64,000 nt of DNA from Ideonella_A intermedia_A (GTDB taxonomy: Bacteria; Pseudomonadota; Gammaproteobacteria; Burkholderiales; Burkholderiaceae_C): contig CALRPU020000012.1 of assembly GCA_943370175.1 (NCBI GenBank), positions 1 to 64,000 of the forward strand, read 5' to 3'. This document shows positions 16,301 to 25,984 of this stretch, in pieces. The notes below the pieces were generated by a model, which was not told where the DNA came from, did no database searches, and was given only the letters and a program-made list of their open reading frames with translations. The translations under genes were made by a program, and so were the position numbers. Each line of letters starts with the position of its first letter. Position 1 is the stretch's first letter.

Positions 16301-17362
16301 CTACTGGCTGCCTCGGGGTGGCGTCATCCGGGTTGACGGCGGTTTGTGCGCAAGCCGCACGCAAGCTGCCTCGGCCGGGCCTTGCAGGCGCTCGGCCCGG
16401 CGAGGGTCGCTGGGTGGCGCCGGGTCGTCGCGCAGGATGTCGCGCGCCGTCTCGCGCAGCGGGCGCGTGCGCAGCCCGGCGGCGCGGGCCCGGTCTGCGT
16501 TGACCGCCATGAAGCCCGCCGAGATGGGCTCGCTGGCGGGAATCCACAGTGGCAGGCCTTGCCAGGGCTGCACGCCCGCCGCCAGCAGTTGCGCCTCGTC
16601 CACAGGCACCGCGGTGGCGGGCTGGCGGCCCACGTCCTGCGCGGCCAGCGCGCAGGCCGCGATCAGGTCGGCCCAGCGCACGACGGGCCCGGTCATGTTG
16701 AAGGGCCCATCCGCTGGGCTTTGCAGCACGGCCAGCAGGCCACTCGCCAAGTCACGCACGTCGATGACTTGCAGCGCGGCGCCGGGCGCGTCGGGCACCG
16801 GGATGAGCCCGCCTTCTGCCATGCGCCAAGGCCAATGGCTGAAGCGGCCGGTGGGGTCGCCCGGGCCGACGATCAGGCCGGGGCGAACCGTCACCGCGCG
16901 GGCGGCGTGCCCGCTGCGCCGTCGGTGCTCGGCCAAGGTGTGCGCGAGGGCCCGCTCACAGGCCGCCTTCTGGGCGCCGTAGTGCGCGGGGGCGCGGCTG
17001 TCGGCCGGCACGCCGGTGGCGTCGGCCAGCGGCGCGTCGTCGCCCGCGCCGGCCTGGGTCAATGGGGCCAGGGCCGACACGCTGGACACGAACAGGTACT
17101 GGCCGCAATGGGCCAGCGCCTGGGCGCTCGCGGCGACCTCGCCGGGCAGGTAGCCGCAGGTGTCGATGACGGCGTCCCAGTTGCGCCCGGCCAGGCGGTC
17201 GAGGTCGCGCAGGCGGTCTCCCCGCAACACCTCCACCGCCGCCGGCCAGTCGCTGCGCCGCTGGCCGCGGTTGAACACCGTGAGGTCGTGGCCGGCGCCC
17301 AGGGCGGCGTCCACCAGTGCGCGGCCCAGAAACACCCCGCCGCCCAGCAACAGCAGCTTCAT
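16301..17362 (-). CDS. NAD-dependent epimerase/dehydratase-type (extended SDR) protein
   Basis: A 353-residue extended short-chain dehydrogenase. The dinucleotide-binding loop is LLGGGVFLGRAL at the N-terminus and VFNRG follows the second strand. SSVSAL and HYGAQKAACE supply the expected catalytic Ser and Tyr-x-x-x-Lys. The pattern resembles bacterial and plastid RNA-binding-like or isoflavone-reductase-like epimerases. The substrate is unknown. The last 40 or so residues are Pro/Arg-rich and poorly conserved. It lies downstream of no obvious partner, and its stop is 41 bases past the IclR operator region. Confidence 0.8.
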   Translation of the reverse strand: MKLLLLGGGVFLGRALVDAALGAGHDLTVFNRGQRRSDWPAAVEVLRGDRLRDLDRLAGRNWDAVIDTCGYLPGEVAASAQALAHCGQYLFVSSVSALAPLTQAGAGDDAPLADATGVPADSRAPAHYGAQKAACERALAHTLAEHRRRSGHAARAVTVRPGLIVGPGDPTGRFSHWPWRMAEGGLIPVPDAPGAALQVIDVRDLASGLLAVLQSPADGPFNMTGPVVRWADLIAACALAAQDVGRQPATAVPVDEAQLLAAGVQPWQGLPLWIPASEPISAGFMAVNADRARAAGLRTRPLRETARDILRDDPAPPSDPRRAERLQGPAEAACVRLAHKPPSTRMTPPRGSQ

Positions 17363-17608
17363 GGGGTCCGCCGGGTGCCGGGCGCGGTGGCGATCGCGCG
17401 CCAGCCCTGATCACCGGGCGCGGACCGCCCCGAGGTTGAACGCAGGGTCATGGGCCAATGGTGCCCCAGCGAACGGCCCGCCACAAGACGCCGCCCCCGA
17501 ACGCATGCGCGCTTCGCAAGCCCTGCCGCGACTTCGTTGCCGGCCGCGCGGCGCGGGGTGGGGTGGCTAAGGTGGGGGCCGTTGAATCAATCCCGTGGAG
17601 ACCACCCC

Positions 17609-18535
17609 ATGCGCGTCGATCTGGAATCCCTGCTGCCGTCCTTCAGCCCCCCGCCCATGGTCATGCCGCCGCCGCCCGCGCCCAGCGCGACCAACTCGGC
17701 GCAGCAGGTCGTGCAGTTGTTCGCGATGGTGCTGGGGCCGCTGCTTCAGCAACTGTTCGCCCCGCCGCCAGACGATCAGAAGCCGGGGACGAACCCCTTT
17801 GCATCGCCCCTGGACGAACTGCTGAACAACTTGAACCTGCAGGGCCCGGACGAGTCCACCGCACCGCCGGCCGATGGGCCACCACCGGCGCCCTCACCCT
17901 CACCCTCACCGTCCTCCGCGCCCACGGACACCACACCGCCCAAGACCCTGGACCGCGGCGACTATGGGCATTCGCTGGCCGACGCCCAACGCAACACCGA
18001 CATCCAGTTCAAGCCCGTGCTGCGCGGCGACGAGCAGCAGCGAGACGCCAAGATCCAGTCGCAAGACGACTTCAACCGCGCCGTCGACGACGTGGCGAAG
18101 GACTATGGGCTCGACCCCAACATGTTCCGCGCGCAACTGCAGGCGGAGTCGGGCGCCATCACCGACTACAAGAAGGCGCTGGGCGCCGAAGGTGATGTCG
18201 ACCGCCGGGGCGAGAACAACACGTCGATCGGCGTGGGGCAGATCTCGCGCAAGTTCCTGGACGGGCGGGAATGGTCCGGGGACGGCCCCGGCAACGAGAG
18301 GCTGGGCAGTCAGAAGGTGAGCACCGAGGACTACATGAACAGCCCGACCATCCAGCTGCGCATGGCCGCGTCGAACCTGTCGCAGCGCATCGAAGACCAC
18401 GGCAGCGTCGAGCGCGGCCTGAGCTCCTACGTCAACGGGTCGCCCGACCCGAGCGACCCGAAGGCGGCCCGCTACCTGGAGAACATCAACAAGTTCATGA
18501 ACGACCCGTCGATCACCGAACCGGGCCGCGAGTGA
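17609..18535 (+). CDS. Putative lytic transglycosylase-like protein with proline-rich N-terminus
   Basis: A 308-residue protein without a signal peptide or membrane segment. Residues 1-125 are a low-complexity Pro/Ser/Thr region with one hydrophobic patch (VVQLFAMVLGPLLQQLF). Residues about 160-300 look like an SLT-type muramidase. AKDYGLDPNMFRAQLQAESG gives the expected catalytic Glu near residue 179, NTSIGVGQISRKFLDG corresponds to the GLMQ-like block, and GLSSYVNG to the Y-N-G block. Start chosen at ATG 17609, preceded by GTGGAG. The design (leaderless, disordered head, muramidase tail) is seen in proteins exported by specialised secretion systems. That role is only an inference, as no secretion genes are nearby. 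Confidence 0.6.
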   Translation: MRVDLESLLPSFSPPPMVMPPPPAPSATNSAQQVVQLFAMVLGPLLQQLFAPPPDDQKPGTNPFASPLDELLNNLNLQGPDESTAPPADGPPPAPSPSPSPSSAPTDTTPPKTLDRGDYGHSLADAQRNTDIQFKPVLRGDEQQRDAKIQSQDDFNRAVDDVAKDYGLDPNMFRAQLQAESGAITDYKKALGAEGDVDRRGENNTSIGVGQISRKFLDGREWSGDGPGNERLGSQKVSTEDYMNSPTIQLRMAASNLSQRIEDHGSVERGLSSYVNGSPDPSDPKAARYLENINKFMNDPSITEPGRE

Positions 18536-18619
18536 AGCCACCGCCGCGCCACGGCCCGCCGCGCATCGCCGGGGGCCGCGACTGGGCGGGCCGCCGCCGC
18601 AGCCGGCCCCGGCGACCGT

Positions 18620-19822
<1,203 letters not shown>

Positions 19823-19825
19823 GGC

Positions 19826-19876
19826 GCTCTCGCGGTGAAGGGTCTCGCGGTGGAGGGGCGCGCGGTGGAAGGCCAC
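19826..19876 (-). repeat. Imperfect 15-base tandem repeats ahead of pcaF
   Basis: On the minus strand three near-identical 15-base units, each containing CACCGCG, run up to the pcaF start. Read in the pcaF frame they would encode repeated HR-containing pentapeptides, but the pcaF ATG lies after them. Function unknown; slippage-prone leader DNA is one explanation. Confidence 0.6.
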
Positions 19877-19953
19877 GCGGGGTGGGGCGGTTCACCAGGC
19901 CCATTGGGCCGTGGTGCCCGGTGTGGGCCCGGCTCAGGGCCTGCGGTCAGCGG

Positions 19954-20589
19954 TCAGCCCAGGATCGGCACGCCGCTCAGGCGGCGCAGTTCGTCCAGGT
20001 CCAGGCCATTGAAAGTTTCCACCAGCTTCAGGCCCTGCGCTGTCACGTCGATGACCGCCAGGTCGGTGTAGATGCGGCTCACGCAGCCGATGCCGGTCAG
20101 CGGGTAGGTGCAGCGCTCGACGATCTTGCTCTCGCCCGCCTTGGTCAGGTGCTCCATCATCACGAAGGTCTTCTTGGCGCCAATGGCGAGGTCCATGGCC
20201 CCACCCACCGCCGGGATGGCGTCGGGCGCCCCGGTGTGCCAGTTGGCCAGGTCGCCGCCGACCGACACCTGGAAGGCACCGAGCACGCAGAAGTCCAGGT
20301 GGCCGCCGCGCATCATCGCGAAGCTGTCGGCGTGGTGAAAGTACGCGCCACCGGCCAGCAGCGTCACCGGCTGCTTGCCGGCGTTGATCAGGTCGTAGTC
20401 CTCGTCGCCGGCGGCGGGGGCGGGGCCCATGCCCAGCAGGCCGTTCTCGCTTTGCAGGAAGACGTCCTTGTCGCGCGGCAGGTGGTTGGCCACCAGCGTG
20501 GGCAGGCCGATGCCCAGGTTGACGTAGGCGCCTTCGGGAATGTCGCGGGCCACGCGGGCGGCCATTTGATCGCGGTTGAGTCGTTGCAT
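19954..20589 (-). CDS. pcaJ: 3-Oxoadipate CoA-transferase subunit B
   Basis: A 211-residue beta subunit of the CoA-transferase that activates 3-oxoadipate using succinyl-CoA. The catalytic Glu is in LQSENGLLGMGP, and NLGIGLPTLVANHL and GGHLDFCVLGAFQVS are family blocks. It starts 15 bases after the pcaI stop. Both subunits are near the normal length for the two-subunit form. Assignment to 3-oxoadipate rather than acetoacetate rests on the adjacent pcaF. Confidence 0.9.
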   Translation of the reverse strand: MQRLNRDQMAARVARDIPEGAYVNLGIGLPTLVANHLPRDKDVFLQSENGLLGMGPAPAAGDEDYDLINAGKQPVTLLAGGAYFHHADSFAMMRGGHLDFCVLGAFQVSVGGDLANWHTGAPDAIPAVGGAMDLAIGAKKTFVMMEHLTKAGESKIVERCTYPLTGIGCVSRIYTDLAVIDVTAQGLKLVETFNGLDLDELRRLSGVPILG

Positions 20590-20604
20590 GGTGTGGGTTC
20601 TCGC

Positions 20605-21306
20605 TCAGGCGGTCTGCTTGAAGCCGGCGGGGCCGGTGGCCGTGCGCTCGACCTGGACGATGCGCTGCACGAAGATGCCCGGCGTCACGATGTGCTCGGG
20701 GTCGAGCGCGCCCAGGTCCACCACCTCGTGCACCGACGCCACCGTCGTCTTGGCCGCCATGGCCATGATCGGCCCGAAATTGCGCGCCGTCTTGCGGTAG
20801 GTGAGGTTGCCCCAGCGGTCGCCGCGCTCGGCCTTGATCAGCGCCACATCGGCGTGGATGGGCGACTCCAGCACGTACATGCGCCCGTTGATCTCCCGCG
20901 TTTCCTTGCCCTGGGCCAGGTCGGTGCCGTAGCCGGTGGGCGTGAAGAAGCCGCCGATGCCGGCGCCGGCGGCGCGGATGCGTTCGGCCAGGTTGCCCTG
21001 CGGCACCAACTCCAGTTCCAGCTTGCCGGCGCGGTACAGGCCGTCAAAGACTTGCGAGTCCACCTGCCGCGGAAAGCTGCAGATGATCTTGCGCACCCGC
21101 CCGGCCTTCAGCAGCGCGGCCAGGCCGGTTTCGCCGTTGCCGGCGTTGTTGTTGACGATGACCAGGTCCCGGGCGCCCTGGGCGATCAGGCCGTCGATCA
21201 ACTCGCCTGGCTGCCCGGCGCCGCCGAAGCCGCCAATCATCACGGTGGCGCCGTCGGCCACGCCGGCCAGCGCCGATTCGATGGAAGGATGGATTTTGTT
21301 GATCAT
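20605..21306 (-). CDS. pcaI: 3-Oxoadipate CoA-transferase subunit A
   Basis: A 233-residue alpha subunit of the CoA-transferase. GGFGGAGQPGELIDGL near the N-terminus is the CoA-binding glycine-rich block, and NNNAGNGETGLAALL and SFPRQVDSQVF follow as in the family. First gene of the pcaI-pcaJ-pcaF run on the minus strand. No regulator lies next to it. The divergent HAD phosphatase gene starts 111 bases away, so the promoter lies in that gap. Confidence 0.9.
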   Translation of the reverse strand: MINKIHPSIESALAGVADGATVMIGGFGGAGQPGELIDGLIAQGARDLVIVNNNAGNGETGLAALLKAGRVRKIICSFPRQVDSQVFDGLYRAGKLELELVPQGNLAERIRAAGAGIGGFFTPTGYGTDLAQGKETREINGRMYVLESPIHADVALIKAERGDRWGNLTYRKTARNFGPIMAMAAKTTVASVHEVVDLGALDPEHIVTPGIFVQRIVQVERTATGPAGFKQTA

Positions 21307-21416
21307 GGCTGCGAGGGTGGCCCACGGGGTGCAGGCGGTCGGGTGGGAAGTGTAAGCAGGGCGTCGCCCGATCGGCCGGGCTGGCGGCCGCGGTGCGCAC
21401 CGCTACAGTGCCGTCC

Positions 21417-22292
21417 ATGCCCGCCGCCGCGCTGCCCTTGTCCACCTGTGACGACGCCGTGTTGCGACCCCTGACCGGGGTGCTCACCGACATCGACGAC
21501 ACCCTGACCACCGACGGTGCGATCTGCGCACAAGCGCTGGAGGCGCTGTGGCGCTTGCAGGCCAGCGGCCTGCCGGTGATCGCCATCACCGGTCGCCCGC
21601 TGGGCTGGAGCCTGCCGTTCGCGGCCGACTGGCCGATCGACGCGATCGTGGCCGAGAACGGGGCGGTGGCGTTGTTCCGCGCACCCCCGGGATCGGTGGG
21701 CGACCTGCACATCGAGTTCCAGCAGGACGAGGCCACCCGGGCGGTCAACACCGCGCGGCTGCGGCGGGCGGCAGCGCGGGTGCTGCGCGAGGTGCCTGGC
21801 GCCCAGCTGGCGCGCGACAGCGCCGGCCGCGTCACGGACATCGCCATCGACCACAGCGAGTTAAGCCACCTCCCGGCACCGGCCATCGACCGCGTGGTGG
21901 CCGTGATGCGCGACGAGGGCATGCACGCCACGGTCAGCTCGATCCACATCAATGGCTGGTTTGGCGACCACGACAAGCCCAGCGGCGCGCGCTGGATCGT
22001 GCAGCGGCTGTACGGCCGACGCCTGGACGACGAATGGCCGCGCTGGGCCTACGTCGGCGACTCCACCAACGACCAGGCGATGTTCGCGCGCTGCCCGGTC
22101 AGCGTGGGCGTGGCCAACCTGCGGCGCTTTGCCGACCAGCTGACGGTGTGGCCGGCCTGGTTGACAGAGGGCGAGCGTGGCGCCGGGTTCGCCGAGTTTG
22201 CGCAGCGCGTGGTCCGCGCCCGGCACGCGGCTGCGGCCCCGCCGGCGCCCGCGGCGCCGACTCCGCGCCAAGCGCCGCGGGCGCGGTCATGA
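21417..22292 (+). CDS. HAD-superfamily (class IIB) phosphatase
   Basis: A 291-residue HAD phosphatase. Motif I is VLTDIDDTLTTDG (nucleophile and acid aspartates), motif II lies in VIAITGRPLGW, the class IIB cap follows, and motif IV is YVGDSTNDQAMF. HINGWFGDHDKPSGARWIV is a substrate loop shared with sugar-phosphate and mannosylglycerate-phosphate phosphatases. The substrate is not assignable. The Ala/Pro-rich tail is unconserved. The stop overlaps the ATG of the following transporter by four bases, suggesting a shared function. An in-frame GTG eight codons upstream (21393) is an alternative start. Confidence 0.8.
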   Translation: MPAAALPLSTCDDAVLRPLTGVLTDIDDTLTTDGAICAQALEALWRLQASGLPVIAITGRPLGWSLPFAADWPIDAIVAENGAVALFRAPPGSVGDLHIEFQQDEATRAVNTARLRRAAARVLREVPGAQLARDSAGRVTDIAIDHSELSHLPAPAIDRVVAVMRDEGMHATVSSIHINGWFGDHDKPSGARWIVQRLYGRRLDDEWPRWAYVGDSTNDQAMFARCPVSVGVANLRRFADQLTVWPAWLTEGERGAGFAEFAQRVVRARHAAAAPPAPAAPTPRQAPRARS

Positions 22293-23494
22293 CGCCGCCG
22301 GCCTGGTCTGACCGCGCGGTGCTGAGCACGGCGTTGGCCCTGGCGCTGGCCGCCGCGGTGTCCTTGGGCCTGGCCCGTTTTTCCTACGCCCTGCTGTTGC
22401 CTCCCATGCGCGCTGACCTGGGTTGGAGCTATTTCCTGTCCGGCCTGATGAACACCGTCAACGCGGCGGGCTACCTGTTGGGCGCGCTGGCCGCGCCGCG
22501 CGCGCTGGCCGCGCTGGACGCCCGGCGCCTGCTGCTGGGCGGGGGTGCGGCGGCGGCGGCGTTGCTGGCAGCGCACGGGCTGGTGGCCAACGACGCCATG
22601 CTGCTGGTGCTGCGTTGCCTGACGGGCGTGGCCAGCGCTGCCAGCTTCGTGTCCGGCGGTTTGCTGGCGGCACGCCTGGCGGCGGCCAGCATGGCCATGG
22701 GCGGACGCAGCGGTGGCCTCGTGCTGGGGCTGTACTACGGCGGCACGGGCCTGGGCATCATTGGGTCGGCTGCGCTGGTGCCGCCGTTGGTGGCCTTGGC
22801 CCGACCGCACGCCTGGCAGTTGGCGTGGTGGGCCTTGGGGCTGCTGGCACTGCTCGCCACGCTGGTCACCGCCGCCGGCACGCGCCGGCTGCACGCCCCG
22901 CCCAACCCGGCCGCGGTGCACAGCCCCTTTCAGCCCTGGCCGATGGCCCCGGCGCTGGCCGGCTACCTGATGTTCGGGCTGGGCTACATCGGCTACATGA
23001 CCTTCATCGTCACGCTGCTGCGCGAGCAGGGGCTCGGCAGTGGCTTGATCACCGGCTTCTACGTGCTGCTGGGGGTGGGGGTCGTGGCGTCGTCGTGGCT
23101 TTGGGCGGGCTTGCTGCAGCGCCACCGCGGCGGGCGGCCGCTGGCGCTGCTCAACGGCCTGCTGGCCGTGGCCACCGCCCTGGCCGTGATCAGCCGTCAC
23201 CCGGTGGCGGTGTTCGCGTCGGGGGCCTTGTTCGGCGCGGTGTTCCTGTCGGTGGTGGCCAGCACCACCGCGCTGGTGCGCCACAACCTGGCGCCATCGG
23301 CCTGGCCGGCGGGCATCGCGGCCTTCACCATCGTCTTCGCGTTGGGGCAGATCGTCGGGCCCAGCCTGGTCGGGCTGATCGCCGACGGGCCTGGTGGCTT
23401 GTTGCGCGGGCTGGCGGTCAGCGCGGCCTGCCTGGCCTTGGGGTCGGCGCTGGCGCTGCTGCAGCGGCCATGGGCCCCACCGCCCGGGCCTTGA
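22289..23494 (+). CDS. MFS transporter of the YbfB/YjiJ family
   Basis: A 401-residue protein with about twelve hydrophobic segments. The opening LARFSYALLLPPMRADLGWS followed by SGLMNTVNAAGYLLGAL is the YbfB/YjiJ signature. YYGGTGLGI and YIGYMTFIVTLLREQG also fit. Substrates of this family are largely unknown. Translationally coupled to the HAD phosphatase (ATGA overlap). Convergent with the YcaQ-like gene with one base between their stops. Confidence 0.88.
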   Translation: MTPPAWSDRAVLSTALALALAAAVSLGLARFSYALLLPPMRADLGWSYFLSGLMNTVNAAGYLLGALAAPRALAALDARRLLLGGGAAAAALLAAHGLVANDAMLLVLRCLTGVASAASFVSGGLLAARLAAASMAMGGRSGGLVLGLYYGGTGLGIIGSAALVPPLVALARPHAWQLAWWALGLLALLATLVTAAGTRRLHAPPNPAAVHSPFQPWPMAPALAGYLMFGLGYIGYMTFIVTLLREQGLGSGLITGFYVLLGVGVVASSWLWAGLLQRHRGGRPLALLNGLLAVATALAVISRHPVAVFASGALFGAVFLSVVASTTALVRHNLAPSAWPAGIAAFTIVFALGQIVGPSLVGLIADGPGGLLRGLAVSAACLALGSALALLQRPWAPPPGP

Positions 23495-23495
23495 C

Positions 23496-24587
23496 TCAAC
23501 GCGGCGCCAGGAAGGCTTCGATGCGCGCCAGTTCCTCGTCGAGCGCTCGGCGAAACGCGGGGTCTTTCGGGGGCTTGCCGTTGACGTGACCGATGTCGGC
23601 CACCAGGCGGCCGCGCTGCACCGACAGGTTGCCCCAGCCGATCGCCTCGCCGCGCCACAGCAGCGGCAACGCGTAGTGGCCGCGCACCCGCCGCGCGGCC
23701 GGCGTGTAGGCCTCGAACCGGTAGGCCCAGCCCCAGAAGGCCTCGAAGCGCTGGCGGTCCCACACGATGGGGTCGAACGGCGCCAGCAGGCGCGCCGCGT
23801 CGTCCGGCCGATGTCGGCGTGAGTGCGGTTGCTCGCCGTCGGGCCAATGCCAGCGCACGCCGTCGACCGTGGCCGATGGCAGCCGGGCCTGGGTGCGCGC
23901 CAGAAGCGCGGCTCGTCGGTCACGCCACTGCGCGGCCGAGTTCAGCAGCATCGACACCAGCCGACGCAGGCCCGGCTCCGGCAGCGGCGCGTAGGCCTGC
24001 ACCACCACGTCGACGAGCGCGTCGAGTGCCGCATCGGGGTCCTCGGGCGGTGGCTGGCTGGGGCGCTCGCTGTACAGACGCACGCCCGATTCGCGGCGCG
24101 CCACGCGCAGCATCCCGCGAAAGTGCATGCCGTCCAGCAGCGCGGTGCTGGCCCGGCCACCGCCCCCGAACCAATTCTGGTGGCGGCCATGGGCAAAGGC
24201 CGCGTCCACCTCGGCCGGGTGGACGGTGCCACGGTCGCGCACGAAGGCGAGCACCTCGCGGGCCTGCGCCCAGCGCTCGGTGGCCCATTCGGTGCGCGCG
24301 GTGCGCGGGTGCAACAGCGCCTGTGTGGCGCGCGGCAAAAAGCCGTAGTTGACGAAGAACTCTTCTTCGAGGTCGAGCCGCGGGTAACGGCGCTCCAGGT
24401 CGCCCGCCCGGTGGCCGTTGACGCGGTGGCGCAGCACCAGGTCCTGGGCGCGTGCCGGCGCGCGGAGGGGGTCGGCTTGGACAAAACCCAGCCGGCGCAG
24501 CGTGGCTGGCAGGCTGGCGGGTTGGCCCAGGCTGCGCGCGACCGCGTGGTCGCGCAGTTGGGTCAGCGTGAGGGACACGCTGGCCAA
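23496..24587 (-). CDS. YcaQ-like DNA glycosylase (winged-helix, DUF1006)
   Basis: A 363-residue member of the YcaQ/AlkZ-like family (HTH_42). The bacterial YcaQ enzymes unhook interstrand DNA crosslinks and excise bulky alkylated purines. The N-terminal block LRRLGFVQADPLRAPARAQD contains the Gln-x-Asp (QAD) motif used by the YcaQ branch, rather than the Gln-x-Gln of the AlkZ branch. DPIVWDRQRFEAFWGWAYRFEAYTPA is the conserved C-terminal block (quoted in part: FDPIVWDRQR, FEAYTPAARR). It is somewhat shorter than the E. coli protein. No partner gene is adjacent; metK follows 23 bases downstream on the same strand side. Confidence 0.82.
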   Translation of the reverse strand: MASVSLTLTQLRDHAVARSLGQPASLPATLRRLGFVQADPLRAPARAQDLVLRHRVNGHRAGDLERRYPRLDLEEEFFVNYGFLPRATQALLHPRTARTEWATERWAQAREVLAFVRDRGTVHPAEVDAAFAHGRHQNWFGGGGRASTALLDGMHFRGMLRVARRESGVRLYSERPSQPPPEDPDAALDALVDVVVQAYAPLPEPGLRRLVSMLLNSAAQWRDRRAALLARTQARLPSATVDGVRWHWPDGEQPHSRRHRPDDAARLLAPFDPIVWDRQRFEAFWGWAYRFEAYTPAARRVRGHYALPLLWRGEAIGWGNLSVQRGRLVADIGHVNGKPPKDPAFRRALDEELARIEAFLAPR

Positions 24588-24610
24588 GGCCGATCAGGCC
24601 CGGACGGCGC

Positions 24611-25792
24611 TCAGAGGCCCGCGGCGGCGCGCAGGGCGGCGGCCTTGTCGGTGCGCTCCCAGGTGAACTCGGGCTCGTCGCGGCCAAAGTGGCCGTAGGC
24701 GGCGGTCTTTTCGTAGATCGGACGCAGCAGGTCGAGCATCTGGATGATGCCCTTCGGGCGCAGGTCGAAGTGCTCGGCCACCAGCGCCGACAGCTTGTCG
24801 TCGCTCATCACGCCCGTGCCTTCGGTGTAGACCGTGATGTTCATCGGTTTGGCCACGCCGATGGCGTACGCCACCTGCACCTGGCACTGCTTGGCCAGGC
24901 CGGCGGCGACCACGTTCTTGGCGACGTAGCGGGCCGCGTAGGCGGCGCTGCGGTCGACCTTGGACGGGTCCTTGCCTGAGAACGCGCCGCCACCGTGCGG
25001 GCAGGCGCCGCCGTAGGTGTCGACGATGATCTTGCGGCCAGTCAGGCCGCAGTCGCCCTGCGGGCCGCCAATGACGAAGCGGCCGGTCGGGTTAACCAGG
25101 TAGCGGGTGTTCTGCAGCCATTCCTTGGGCAGCACGGGCTTGATGATCTCTTCGATCACGGCCTCGTAGAAGCTGGGCTTGAGCTTGGTCATGCTCTCGC
25201 TCTGGTCCGGGCTGTGCTGGGTGGACAGCACCACGGTGTCGATGCTGTGGGGCTTGCCGTCCACGTAGCGCATCGTGACCTGGCTCTTGGCGTCCGGGCG
25301 CAGGAAGGGCAGGCGGCCGTCCTTGCGCAGCTGGGCCTGGCGCTCAACGAGGCGGTGCGCGTAGTAGATGGGCGCGGGCATCAGCTCGGGCGTTTCGTCG
25401 CAGGCGTAGCCGAACATCAGGCCCTGGTCGCCGGCGCCAGTGTTCAGGTGGTCGTCGCTGGCGTGGTCCACGCCCTGGGCGATGTCGTTCGACTGCTTGT
25501 CGTAGGCCACCAGCACCGCGCAGCCCTTGTAGTCGATGCCGTAGTCGGTGTTGTCGTAGCCGATGCGCTTGATGGTGTCGCGCGCGACCTGGATGTAGTC
25601 GACGTGGGCGTTGGTGGTGATTTCACCGGCCAGCACCACCAGACCGGTGTTGGTCAGGGTTTCAGCGGCCACGCGCGAACGCGGGTCCTGCTTGAAAATC
25701 GCGTCCAGGATGGCGTCCGAGATCTGGTCGGCGACCTTGTCGGGGTGACCTTCGGAGACGGATTCAGAGGTAAAGAGAAAATCGTTCGACAC
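24611..25792 (-). CDS. metK: S-adenosylmethionine synthetase
   Basis: Makes S-adenosylmethionine from methionine and ATP. The 393-residue protein has the family length and signatures: FTSESVSEGHPDKVADQ at the N-terminus, GAGDQGLMFGYA, and GGGAFSGKDPSKVDRSAAY. The start is GTG at 25792 (VSNDFLFTSES). The frame stays open far upstream but has no family similarity there. A 180-base leader with a strong hairpin lies between a perfect TATAAT box and this GTG, which may indicate RNA-level control. It is divergent from the lipid A acyltransferase gene. Confidence 0.96.
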   Translation of the reverse strand: MSNDFLFTSESVSEGHPDKVADQISDAILDAIFKQDPRSRVAAETLTNTGLVVLAGEITTNAHVDYIQVARDTIKRIGYDNTDYGIDYKGCAVLVAYDKQSNDIAQGVDHASDDHLNTGAGDQGLMFGYACDETPELMPAPIYYAHRLVERQAQLRKDGRLPFLRPDAKSQVTMRYVDGKPHSIDTVVLSTQHSPDQSESMTKLKPSFYEAVIEEIIKPVLPKEWLQNTRYLVNPTGRFVIGGPQGDCGLTGRKIIVDTYGGACPHGGGAFSGKDPSKVDRSAAYAARYVAKNVVAAGLAKQCQVQVAYAIGVAKPMNITVYTEGTGVMSDDKLSALVAEHFDLRPKGIIQMLDLLRPIYEKTAAYGHFGRDEPEFTWERTDKAAALRAAAGL

Positions 25793-25978
25793 GCAAAGCT
25801 CCAGTTTCAAACAGGTTGCACACGCGTTGCCGGCCTGTTGAAAGGAACCCACGGCGAACGCTTTAGCAGATTTGTTGAGTGCCGCCACCGTGGTGGTGGC
25901 ACCCGGCGCCGCACCGGCAAACCGGTGTCGCGCATCGCCCCGCAAGTAGTTCAATAACTCGGCGATGGCCGCATTATA
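25793..25978 (-). promoter_or_regulatory. metK promoter and long structured leader
   Basis: On the minus strand a perfect TATAAT box (25978-25973) is followed by about 175 bases before the metK GTG. No good -35 box is evident. The leader holds a long GC-rich hairpin (GTGCC...GGCAC enclosing CCAC...GTGG, about 25880-25905) and then an A/T-richer stretch (AACAAATCTGCTAAAG). It codes for nothing recognisable. It could be a riboswitch-type or attenuator leader responding to S-adenosylmethionine, but it does not obviously match a class I can name from memory. Confidence 0.45.
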
Positions 25979-25984
25979 GAAAGC

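Noticed and set aside
25793..25978. Naming the metK leader as a specific SAM riboswitch class
   Set aside because: GCTAAAG and a strong hairpin are present but the conserved cores of the classes I know are not clearly matched, so no class is claimed.
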